Positions 1 through 5,210 of a stretch of DNA of 8,098 nucleotides are shown here, in pieces. Location: positions 1 through 8,098 of the forward strand of contig CAMCXJ010000096.1 of NCBI GenBank assembly GCA_945883455.1, written 5' to 3'. The notes below the pieces were generated by a model. The model ran no database searches and was not told the origin of the DNA. It was given only the letters and a program-made list of their open reading frames with translations. This DNA comes from Prosthecobacter debontii. GTDB taxonomy: Bacteria; Verrucomicrobiota; Verrucomicrobiia; Verrucomicrobiales; Akkermansiaceae. The position numbers were made by a program, and so were the translations under genes. Position 1 is the stretch's first letter; every line of letters begins with the position of its first letter.

Positions 1-72
1 TGCATCCGCCATGCCTAGTAAATCAATCAATCCACATGATGCCTTTGAATGGCATGGCGGATGCAATCCGCC
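1..72. repeat. Nested inverted repeats downstream of yidC
   Basis: Bases 1-15 and 51-65 are perfect reverse complements (15 bp, 35-base loop). The segment 56-62 (GGCGGAT) is also the exact complement of 66-72 (ATCCGCC), with a 3-base loop, so it can pair with either 4-10 or 66-72 but not with both. Read in the yidC direction, the short hairpin begins 9 bases after the yidC stop codon. No T-run follows either stem on the minus strand, so this is not a textbook intrinsic terminator. It could be a transcript-end or RNA-stability structure, or part of an interspersed palindromic repeat. The left arm touches the window edge and may extend further. Confidence 0.7.
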
Positions 73-80
73 GCCACGGT

Positions 81-1925
81 TTAACCACCCGTGCGGGGTG
101 GCCCTTTTTTCTTAGGAGGTTCTGGGGTGACGTTTCTCATTCCGCTGGATTTGCCGCGATCTTTCTGGAGCTTTTGCAACTCGGATTGTTTCTCGGCCAT
201 GCGCTGGACCCATGATTTCTTGCCGCCGTCCTTGCGGGCGACGAGTTCGGGTTCGGGGATCTTGTTCATGAGCCATGTCTGACCGATGGAGAAGATGTTT
301 TGGGTAGTCCAGTAGAGGGCGAGCGCGGATGCGTAATTGTAGCAGAAGAAAAAGAACATCAGCGGCATCATCATCATGATGCGCTGCTGCATCTTGTCGC
401 CGGTCTTGGGCATCATTGCCATCTGGATGACGCTGGTGCCGGCCATGACTACGGGGAGGATGTTGATGGGGATGCCGAGCCAATGGGTGAGGGTATCCGG
501 CTGGGAAAGATCGTCCACCCAGAGGAAGGGCTGGTTGCGGAGTTCGACGGCGTAATCGAGCATGCGGAAGAAGCCGAAGAAAATGGGGATCTGGATGAAC
601 ATCGGGAGGCATCCACCGAGAGGGTTGATGCCGTATTTCCGGTAAAGGCCCATCATCTCGGTATTGAGCTTGTTAGGGTCGTCAGCGTATTTCTCCTTTA
701 GCTCCGCCATTTTCGGCTGGAGCTTGGACATGCGTTTCATCGTGTGGGTTGATTTCGCATGGAGCGGCCAGATGAAGATACGGACGATGATGGTCAGGAA
801 GATGATGGCGAGGCCCCAAGACTGCTCGGTGGAGAGTTTGTCGAGGCCGATGTGCAGGGTGTTGAGAAGCCAGTTGAGAGGGCGGGAGACGAAACCGAAC
901 CAGCCGTATTGCATCATGTCACCCCAGCCATCTCCGGCGGCCTTGGTGTTCTCCAGCTTGCGGAGCATGGTGTTCGCCTTGGGGCCGGTGAAGATGCGGT
1001 ATTTGAGGGTGAGCGGGGTGTCGGGTGTGAGGTTGACGGATGGAAGGGAAATGGCGGCGCGGACGGCGGATACGGCCTTGTTGTTTGCCTTGAGTACCAC
1101 TTGATTCGGTTTTCCCCAGACGCGGGTGGCGGCGGGTTTCTCTGGGCGGATCACCGTGGAGAAGAACTGGTCGGTGACGCCGGCGTATTTGACCTCCTCA
1201 CCCTGATCGCTTCGGATGATTGATTTCTCGGACGAGAACCAGCCACCGTTGAAAGCTGTAGCGGCCTCAAAGTGCATCTCGCCGCCCTCATACCAGAAGA
1301 AGCCGGTGTGGGTGGGGCGCTCGGCCTGATAGAGAGGCGCAGCGGAGCCGAGGAAAAGCCCGTATCCAGAAAGATCGAAATAGGCGGGGGTGGTGTTCTG
1401 GAATTCGAGGGTGAGGTTGAGGAAATAGGGAGCGCCGGGGATTGTTTCCGTCTCAAGGGTAAAGGTTTTCTTGGCGATGATACCGCTGGGCAGTTTTGCG
1501 ATGTACACCGCTGTCTTGCCGGAGACGGAGAGATCCTGCATGTAGGCGAAAGGCGTGGTGTCGAGGGCTTCCTTGGAATCCACAAATCCCGCGATGGGGC
1601 CGGAACCGTGAAGGTTGATGCGAACGCGGGATGTTCCCCCGACGTTTTTCTGATCCTTGAGTTCCGCATGTTTGATGCCGGCACCGATGTTGGTAAGCGT
1701 GAAGACGACCTTTTCGTTTTCCAGGATGATGAGCTCTTCTTCGGTGGGTGGCGGCGGGCTCTCTACACTGAGTTCCGCAGGAGCTTGGCCTTCCACGAGC
1801 GCGGGGATATCGTTGACCGGCGGCTTGACGGGCGGCACCGGTGGGTTTTGCGAGGAGAAATAGACGTTCAGGGCGATCAGGACTCCGCAGAGCGCGAGGA
1901 CTATCCAGGTTTTACGGTCGTACAT
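81..1925 (-). CDS. yidC: Membrane protein insertase YidC (Oxa1/Alb3 family)
   Basis: YidC inserts and folds inner-membrane proteins, alone or with SecYEG. The 614-residue protein has the Gram-negative layout. A first membrane helix lies at about residues 8-23, followed by a proline-rich linker (about 28-62) and a large periplasmic beta domain to about residue 340. The conserved 60-kDa inner-membrane domain follows. That domain contains the helix IIFLTIIVRIFIWPLH, whose Arg382 corresponds to the conserved groove arginine, then a charged cytoplasmic hairpin (KLQPKMAELKEKYADDP) and several hydrophobic helices. The C-terminal 50 residues are rich in Lys and Arg, like the ribosome-binding tails of some YidC proteins. 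I chose the ATG at 1925 because MYDRKTWIVLALCG starts directly at the first helix. A TTG at 2006 would add 27 residues without an obvious role. There is no clear Shine-Dalgarno sequence. It is the third gene after rpmH and rnpA, with a 103-base gap. Confidence 0.96.
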   Translation of the reverse strand: MYDRKTWIVLALCGVLIALNVYFSSQNPPVPPVKPPVNDIPALVEGQAPAELSVESPPPPTEEELIILENEKVVFTLTNIGAGIKHAELKDQKNVGGTSRVRINLHGSGPIAGFVDSKEALDTTPFAYMQDLSVSGKTAVYIAKLPSGIIAKKTFTLETETIPGAPYFLNLTLEFQNTTPAYFDLSGYGLFLGSAAPLYQAERPTHTGFFWYEGGEMHFEAATAFNGGWFSSEKSIIRSDQGEEVKYAGVTDQFFSTVIRPEKPAATRVWGKPNQVVLKANNKAVSAVRAAISLPSVNLTPDTPLTLKYRIFTGPKANTMLRKLENTKAAGDGWGDMMQYGWFGFVSRPLNWLLNTLHIGLDKLSTEQSWGLAIIFLTIIVRIFIWPLHAKSTHTMKRMSKLQPKMAELKEKYADDPNKLNTEMMGLYRKYGINPLGGCLPMFIQIPIFFGFFRMLDYAVELRNQPFLWVDDLSQPDTLTHWLGIPINILPVVMAGTSVIQMAMMPKTGDKMQQRIMMMMPLMFFFFCYNYASALALYWTTQNIFSIGQTWLMNKIPEPELVARKDGGKKSWVQRMAEKQSELQKLQKDRGKSSGMRNVTPEPPKKKGPPRTGG

Positions 1926-2028
1926 GGTATCGGAAAGGATGGGTATGGGTCGCTTGGAAAGGCGAATCGGGAGGGGCTGCTTAGGCTTTGGAGAGCTGGC
2001 GGTCAATGGTCAAGAGACGCGGATGCGG

Positions 2029-2379
2029 CTAAGGCATCAGCTTCAGTCGGTGGCATTGACGGAGCCAGTCGGCCTCAAGGTCGGCATTGGATGCTTGCGC
2101 CGCGCCGGGGCGGGCGATGGTGACGATGTATCGTTTCGGATCGGAGAGGGCTGGAGCGTGTGCCTGAAGGTAAGAGCGGAGGCGTCGGCGGATGAGGTTG
2201 CGGTCGTGAGCCTTTTTCGCGGCGCGCTTGCTGGTGACGAAGGCGGCGCGCAGGGAGGGCAGCGTGGGATCGGCCAAGGTGCTGACAATGACAAACCGGC
2301 CTGCTTTCGCGTGGCCGGTTTTTCGGATGCGGATAAAATCCGCGTGATGGGTGACGCTGCACTTTCTCGGGAGCCTCAT
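2029..2379 (-). CDS. rnpA: Ribonuclease P protein component
   Basis: RnpA is the small basic protein that helps the catalytic RNase P RNA bind precursor tRNA and remove its 5' leader. The product has 116 residues, the normal size. It carries the family signature RNLIRRRLR (residues 60-68) in the conserved helix, preceded by the strand AAFVTSKRAAKKAHD. Its N-terminus (MRLPRKCSVTHHADFIRIRKTG) matches the usual start in which a hydrophobic/aromatic residue follows the R-L pair. The ATG start is supported by a GAGGA ribosome-binding site (complement of 2386-2390) six bases upstream, the best such site in the window. It lies 59 bases after rpmH, as in most bacteria. A stable hairpin falls inside the early coding region (2293-2321). 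Confidence 0.96.
   Translation of the reverse strand: MRLPRKCSVTHHADFIRIRKTGHAKAGRFVIVSTLADPTLPSLRAAFVTSKRAAKKAHDRNLIRRRLRSYLQAHAPALSDPKRYIVTIARPGAAQASNADLEADWLRQCHRLKLMP
2293..2321 (-). other. Hairpin within the 5' coding part of rnpA
   Basis: AAACCGGCC (2293-2301) and GGCCGGTTT (2313-2321) form a perfect 9-bp stem. On the rnpA mRNA strand the 11-base loop contains GCGAAAGC, so two more pairs capped by a GNRA-type GAAA tetraloop are possible. On the opposite strand the stem is followed by a T-run (2319-2323), giving the look of an intrinsic terminator for antisense (rightward) transcripts. The sequence encodes KTGHAKAGRFV of RnpA. The base pairing is seen directly; a regulatory role is inference. 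Confidence 0.5.
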
Positions 2380-2409
2380 GGGGAATCCTCGTGGTGAGAG
2401 AGCGAGTGA

Positions 2410-2433
2410 AGCGACGGGTGTAGAACCCGCGCT
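2410..2433 (-). other. Hairpin in the rpmH-rnpA intergenic gap
   Basis: CGGGT (2415-2419) pairs with ACCCG (2425-2429) around a 5-base loop. The stem continues past one bulged A (2414) with AGCG (2410-2413) against CGCT (2430-2433), giving 9 bp in all. No U-run follows on the minus strand, so it is unlikely to be a full terminator. It could be a processing or attenuation element setting the rpmH to rnpA expression ratio, or it could be chance. Confidence 0.35.
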
Positions 2434-2438
2434 CTGGA

Positions 2439-2624
2439 TCAGGTGCCGTGTTGCGTGATGTGGCGCTTGAAGTGAAGCTCGGCTCCCTTAGGAATCAGGC
2501 GCTTGCGGCCTTTCTGGCGGCGGCGCTTGATGCAGTCGCGGCCGGCTTTTGTGGCCATGCGTGCGCGGAAACCGTGCTGCTGCTTGCGGGTGCGTTTGGT
2601 CGGCTGATAGGTACGGAAGCTCAT
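2439..2624 (-). CDS. rpmH: 50S ribosomal protein L34 (C-terminally extended)
   Basis: L34 is a small, very basic protein of the large ribosomal subunit. The product has the family core: RTYQPTKRTRKQQHGFRARM, then ATKAGRD, then RRRQKGRKRL. These correspond to the standard RTYQPS, HGFRARM and ARRRxKGRKxL blocks. Typical bacterial L34 has about 44-46 residues and ends just after GRKRL. This one has 61 residues, with a tail of about 16 extra residues (PKGAELHFKRHITQHGT). The ATG at 2624 gives MSFRTYQP, only a residue longer than usual at the N-terminus. No strong ribosome-binding site is visible. It is the first gene of the leftward rpmH-rnpA-yidC cluster. Confidence 0.95.
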   Translation of the reverse strand: MSFRTYQPTKRTRKQQHGFRARMATKAGRDCIKRRRQKGRKRLIPKGAELHFKRHITQHGT

Positions 2625-2672
2625 GGCGTAATCGTGGTTGTAAATCGCGTCCTGTTTGGGCGCGGGGGCGGG

Positions 2673-2700
2673 ACTTTAGGAACTTGGGTGGGCTTGTCAA
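2673..2700 (-). promoter_or_regulatory. Predicted sigma70-type promoter for rpmH
   Basis: On the minus strand a perfect -35 box TTGACA (complement of 2695-2700) is followed after 16 bases by TAAAGT (complement of 2673-2678), a 4-of-6 match to the -10 consensus. Transcription would begin near 2666, leaving a leader of about 42 bases before rpmH. The same site read on the plus strand gives TTGTCA, so a divergent promoter for the HAD gene might overlap, but no convincing rightward -10 box is visible. Confidence 0.55.
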
Positions 2701-2774
2701 TGCGGCAGTGCACTGATTTCGTAAAAAATTGCGCCTTGTCGGTGGGTGTTGAGCTTGGTTGCCTCTTCGCACTT

Positions 2775-3656
2775 ATGGCAGCCACGCAAAACACGATCGC
2801 ACTGGTGTATGACTACGATCAGACGCTGAGCCCGAGATACATGCAGGACGACGTGGTGTTCCCGAAGTTTGGGATCGATCCGGCGCAGTTCTGGAAAAAA
2901 TGCAACAGCCTTGTTCATGACCAAAAGTGGGATGGCGAGCTGGCTTACATGAAATGCCTGCTCGACTACCTCGGGATGGACCGCGTGACGAACGCGATGC
3001 TCACCGAACTCGGCGCGGGGCTGAGTTTTTTCCCGGGTGTGCCCGAGCTTTTCGAAGCCCTGCCCAAGGCGTCGCTGCGGCCGGAACACGAGCTGGCAGG
3101 GATCAAGGTCGAGCATTACATCATTTCCTCCGGGCTGAAGGCGCTACTCGACGGCTCGCGGCTCAAGCCCTACGTGAGGGAAATGTTCGGCTGCGAGTTC
3201 GGCGAGGACGCGGAGGGGCTGATTAGTTTCCCGAAACGGGTGATCTCGCACACTACGAAGACCCAGTTCCTTTTCCGCATCAATAAGGGCATGCTCCGCT
3301 ACGACCAGGATGTGAACGATCACATGCCGGCCGACCAGCGCCCGATCCCCTTCGAGAACATGGTCTATGTCGGCGATGGGCCGACGGATGTGCCGTGCTT
3401 CACGGTGGTGAATCGCAACGGTGGCCATGGCATCGCGGTTTACAATCCCGAGGACAAGACCGGGCGTTCGTTCCGGAAATGCTTCGATCTCTGCACCCAC
3501 GCGGGACGGGTGAAACACATCGCGCCGGCGGATTACCGGGAGGGGTCGCACCTTTGGCTGTTGCTTTCCCAGATGGTCACGGAAACGGCGGATCGCATCC
3601 TGCGCCGGCGCATCGAGGAGCGGGACAAAGCCACCGTGGCTGCGCCGACATTCTAG
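2775..3656 (+). CDS. HAD-superfamily phosphatase-like hydrolase
   Basis: This 293-residue protein has the four haloacid dehalogenase motifs. Motif I is VYDYDQTLSP (nucleophile Asp13 and acid/base Asp15). Motif II is IISSG (Ser118/Ser119). Motif III is probably Lys162 in SHTTKTQFLFRINKG. Motif IV is VGDGPTD (Asp201, Asp205). The DxDxT first motif and GDGPTD resemble phosphoserine-phosphatase-like enzymes, so phosphomonoesterase activity with Mg2+ is expected; the substrate cannot be told. A sizeable insertion between motifs I and II (about residues 25-110) would form the cap. No signal peptide is present, so it is probably cytoplasmic. I chose the ATG at 2775 because the hydrophobic strand leading to motif I begins directly after it. 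The open frame upstream is antisense to rpmH and has no domain. It is divergent from rpmH and convergent with the RNase III-like gene, leaving 4 bases between stops. Confidence 0.85.
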   Translation: MAATQNTIALVYDYDQTLSPRYMQDDVVFPKFGIDPAQFWKKCNSLVHDQKWDGELAYMKCLLDYLGMDRVTNAMLTELGAGLSFFPGVPELFEALPKASLRPEHELAGIKVEHYIISSGLKALLDGSRLKPYVREMFGCEFGEDAEGLISFPKRVISHTTKTQFLFRINKGMLRYDQDVNDHMPADQRPIPFENMVYVGDGPTDVPCFTVVNRNGGHGIAVYNPEDKTGRSFRKCFDLCTHAGRVKHIAPADYREGSHLWLLLSQMVTETADRILRRRIEERDKATVAAPTF

Positions 3657-3660
3657 TCGG

Positions 3661-3951
3661 TCATTTTATTTTCTTCGTGATCTGTTTTCTGAAAAGCGGC
3701 AGAAATTCCGTCGCGATGTGGGTATGCGCGGCGGCGAGACCTTCGGCGCGGTAGATTTCACCGATTCTTGCCTCGACGCTTGTTGGGTTTCCGAAGGCGC
3801 TGAGGAACTCGTTGGAGGTGAGATGAGTGAACCAGACGCCGTCCATACAGCCGCGCTCTCTGAGCACGAATTCGCGGGCGAAAAGTGCGAGCACAGCGTC
3901 GCCGATCCATGCGGCTTCGCGTTCGATTTTGAGGGCTTCGTTGCGGGTCAC
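3661..3951 (-). CDS. Compact Mini-III-like RNase III-domain protein
   Basis: The 96-residue product resembles the RNase III fold in its Mini-III form. AAWIGDAVLALFAREFVL (13-30) aligns with the Mini-III block LAYxGDAxxExYVRxxL and provides the catalytic Asp18. HLTSNEFL (43-50) resembles the RNase III helix LVSNxxLA. TSVEARIGEIYRAEG (57-71) aligns with ATxFEALxGYLYLxG and provides the second acidic residue, Glu60. There is no double-stranded-RNA-binding domain. Classical Mini-III enzymes, which mature 23S rRNA in Firmicutes, have about 130-145 residues; here the region between the two motifs is much shorter. The start is GTG at 3951: the in-frame TAG at 3967-3969 is the stop of the upstream gene and no other start lies between. 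The short 15-base gap suggests co-transcription and perhaps translational coupling. RNA cleavage is inferred, not shown. Confidence 0.68.
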   Translation of the reverse strand: MTRNEALKIEREAAWIGDAVLALFAREFVLRERGCMDGVWFTHLTSNEFLSAFGNPTSVEARIGEIYRAEGLAAAHTHIATEFLPLFRKQITKKIK

Positions 3952-3966
3952 GCCCGAAGTCTGCGG

Positions 3967-4545
3967 CTAGTGAAGCGGGTGGGCGAGTCTTTCCAGACGC
4001 TCGCGGGTGATTCTTTCACGCAGACGATCCTCCGACTCCGCGTCCCAGTAACCGGGCTGCAGCTCAAGGAAGACCGAGGTGTAGGGAAGTGCGGTCGGCG
4101 TACGGATTACCAGCACGTCGTAACTTTGGTTCGCCGATTCCAAAAGGGTGATGAGCGATTGCTGGTCGAGTTCGCTCGGTTCATGACCGTGCAGCGAAGC
4201 CCTTATCCTCTCTCGCATGGAGTCGATGCCGGGGGCGAAATCATTTTCCACTGAGCGCATCTCGCGGGTTAGATAGATGTGGGGGCGGACATGTTGGGTT
4301 TGTTCGAGCGCGTTGAGGACGTAGTCCACGACCTCGGGCACTTCCGCATCGGAAACCACCTGCCGCATTCCCGGACGGCTATGGGCAGGAAACGAAGCCT
4401 CGGAAACCACGATCCAGTTCCGGTATCCAAGCTGGTTCACCTGGTGGTTGACCGATCCTTTCCAATCCTTGGAAATTTCGAACGATCCGCAGCTAACGCA
4501 AGCCATGATGGCAAGGCTGCTTAGGCTGAACATTACAAGATTCAT
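3967..4545 (-). CDS. Predicted lipoprotein with RbsD/FucU-like domain
   Basis: The 192-residue product begins with a hydrophobic stretch and a lipobox-like IMAC (Cys16; Cys19 is an alternative), suggesting export and lipid anchoring, although the N-terminus lacks the usual Lys/Arg. The rest resembles the RbsD/FucU sugar mutarotase fold. WKGSVNHQVNQLGYRNWIVV (28-47) matches the RbsD start KGxV...LGHTDxLVV. SEASFP (48-53) matches CDAGLP. VLVIRTPTALPYTSVFL (144-160) matches the C-terminal AVIRTGECSPYANIIL block. The catalytic His of LGH is Tyr41 here and the Asp of DAG is Glu49, so ordinary pyranase activity is unlikely; a binding or structural role is possible. Length exceeds RbsD (about 139) because of the signal region and a charged C-terminal helix (168-188). 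It appears to be first in a unit with the RNase III-like gene. Family assignment rests on motif matching by eye. Confidence 0.6.
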   Translation of the reverse strand: MNLVMFSLSSLAIMACVSCGSFEISKDWKGSVNHQVNQLGYRNWIVVSEASFPAHSRPGMRQVVSDAEVPEVVDYVLNALEQTQHVRPHIYLTREMRSVENDFAPGIDSMRERIRASLHGHEPSELDQQSLITLLESANQSYDVLVIRTPTALPYTSVFLELQPGYWDAESEDRLRERITRERLERLAHPLH

Positions 4546-4553
4546 GCGGTGGC

Positions 4554-4582
4554 ATGCTACTTTCGCATGGCCGCGGTGTCAA
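4554..4582 (-). promoter_or_regulatory. Predicted promoter for the RbsD-like lipoprotein gene
   Basis: A perfect -35 box TTGACA (complement of 4577-4582) is followed after 17 bases by TAGCAT (complement of 4554-4559), a 4-of-6 match to the -10 consensus. The expected start of transcription, near 4547, is only about two bases before the ATG at 4545, which would make the mRNA leaderless. The inverted repeat CATGC-N7-GCATG (4553-4569) overlaps the -10 box and could be an operator. Confidence 0.5.
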
Positions 4583-4612
4583 CGAGGAGCGGAGCACCGG
4601 GGCGTTTCACAG

Positions 4613-4852
4613 TTACAGGTCGCGGTGTGAGCCGTCGCAGAAAGGCGGGTTTTTCGAGGCTTTGCACTGACAGAGGCTGACGCTGGATTTCACGGAAATT
4701 TCGAGTTTTTTGGGCTGCAGCCCGGTGCCCTTGTGTGAGCCGTCACAAAAAGGACTATGACTGGTGCGTCCGCAGGAACACCACCAGTAGGTGCCGGGTT
4801 CCAGCTCGATTTTGAATGGCTTCTTCTCAGTCGGTATAGGTTCTTCGGGCAT
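4613..4852 (-). CDS. CDGSH iron-sulfur domain protein with two motifs
   Basis: The 79-residue protein has two complete CDGSH [2Fe-2S]-binding motifs. The first is CSCGRTSHSPFCDGSH (ligands Cys25, Cys27, Cys36, His40) and the second is CQCKASKNPPFCDGSH (Cys61, Cys63, Cys72, His76). Each should bind one cluster through three Cys and one His. The tandem arrangement, the spacing and features such as GTYWWCSCGR and SLCQCKA closely resemble the mitochondrial CISD3/MiNT protein, which folds as a single chain carrying both clusters. There is no signal peptide or membrane helix, so it should be soluble and cytoplasmic. A role in redox sensing, electron transfer or cluster/iron handling fits the family; the exact job is unknown. 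It follows a possible small membrane-protein gene by 23 bases on the same strand. The ATG start has no clear ribosome-binding site. Confidence 0.93.
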   Translation of the reverse strand: MPEEPIPTEKKPFKIELEPGTYWWCSCGRTSHSPFCDGSHKGTGLQPKKLEISVKSSVSLCQCKASKNPPFCDGSHRDL

Positions 4853-4875
4853 GGCTGTATGAACGATTGGCTCGA

Positions 4876-5064
4876 TTAACGATGGGCGAAACCCAGGTCC
4901 TCCGTGTTACCATCCGCCTGATTCACTTTGTCGGCAGAGGTCGCAGAAATCGATGTGCGATCCAGCTTCGGATAGCGATCTGGCGGGATCACGTGGAGGT
5001 AGGTCGCGCCGAGCCAGGCGAGAAGTAGGACAGAGGAAGCTCCAACGAAGGTGACAATGTTCAT
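4876..5064 (-). CDS. Possible small single-pass membrane protein
   Basis: This 62-residue open frame encodes a hydrophobic helix at about residues 4-24 (VTFVGASSVLLLAWLGATYL), followed by a polar tail (HVIPPDRYPKLDRTS...). I recognise no family. It lies 23 bases upstream of the CDGSH gene on the same strand and could share its transcript. A weak promoter-like pair (TTGGCA, complement of 5104-5109; TATCCA, complement of 5080-5085; 18-base spacer) would start transcription just before the ATG at 5064. An in-frame ATG at 5118 would give 80 residues with a positively charged N-terminus, but would contain that promoter. It fills most of the otherwise gene-free stretch 4853-5210; beyond it that stretch is AT-rich and probably holds divergent promoters. 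Existence as a gene is uncertain. Confidence 0.42.
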   Translation of the reverse strand: MNIVTFVGASSVLLLAWLGATYLHVIPPDRYPKLDRTSISATSADKVNQADGNTEDLGFAHR

Positions 5065-5210
5065 CGATGTGGATGGTATTGGATATGCGTTACGCACAGA
5101 TCTTGCCAATTTTCGCATAAACAGCCAAACAAAATCGGTAAAATTGATATCTTTGTAATCTGAACCATTTGAATCTTGCAGGACCGGTCAACTTCAATGA
5201 TCGAGGAGAC

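Noticed and set aside
1..65. Terminal inverted repeats of an insertion sequence
   Set aside because: The arms are only 35 bases apart and no transposase or target-site duplication is visible, so a hairpin is the simpler reading.
1926..2006. TTG start giving a 641-residue YidC
   Set aside because: The added 27 residues precede the normal first membrane helix and have no match to the family; the ATG at 1925 gives the expected N-terminus.
1272..2123. 283-residue plus-strand open frame opposite yidC and rnpA
   Set aside because: It is fully antisense to two confidently identified genes, lacks any recognisable domain and has the low-complexity composition of a shadow frame in GC-rich DNA.
2448..2774. 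Extended N-terminus for the HAD gene beginning inside rpmH
   Set aside because: The extra 109 residues are antisense to rpmH and its promoter region and resemble no domain; motif I starts right after the ATG at 2775.
2625..2774. Possible replication origin next to rpmH
   Set aside because: No clear DnaA boxes (TTATCCACA-like) or AT-rich unwinding element were found, and dnaA is not adjacent.
3718..4254. 178-residue plus-strand open frame
   Set aside because: It is antisense to the RNase III-like and RbsD-like genes, and has no recognisable motif.
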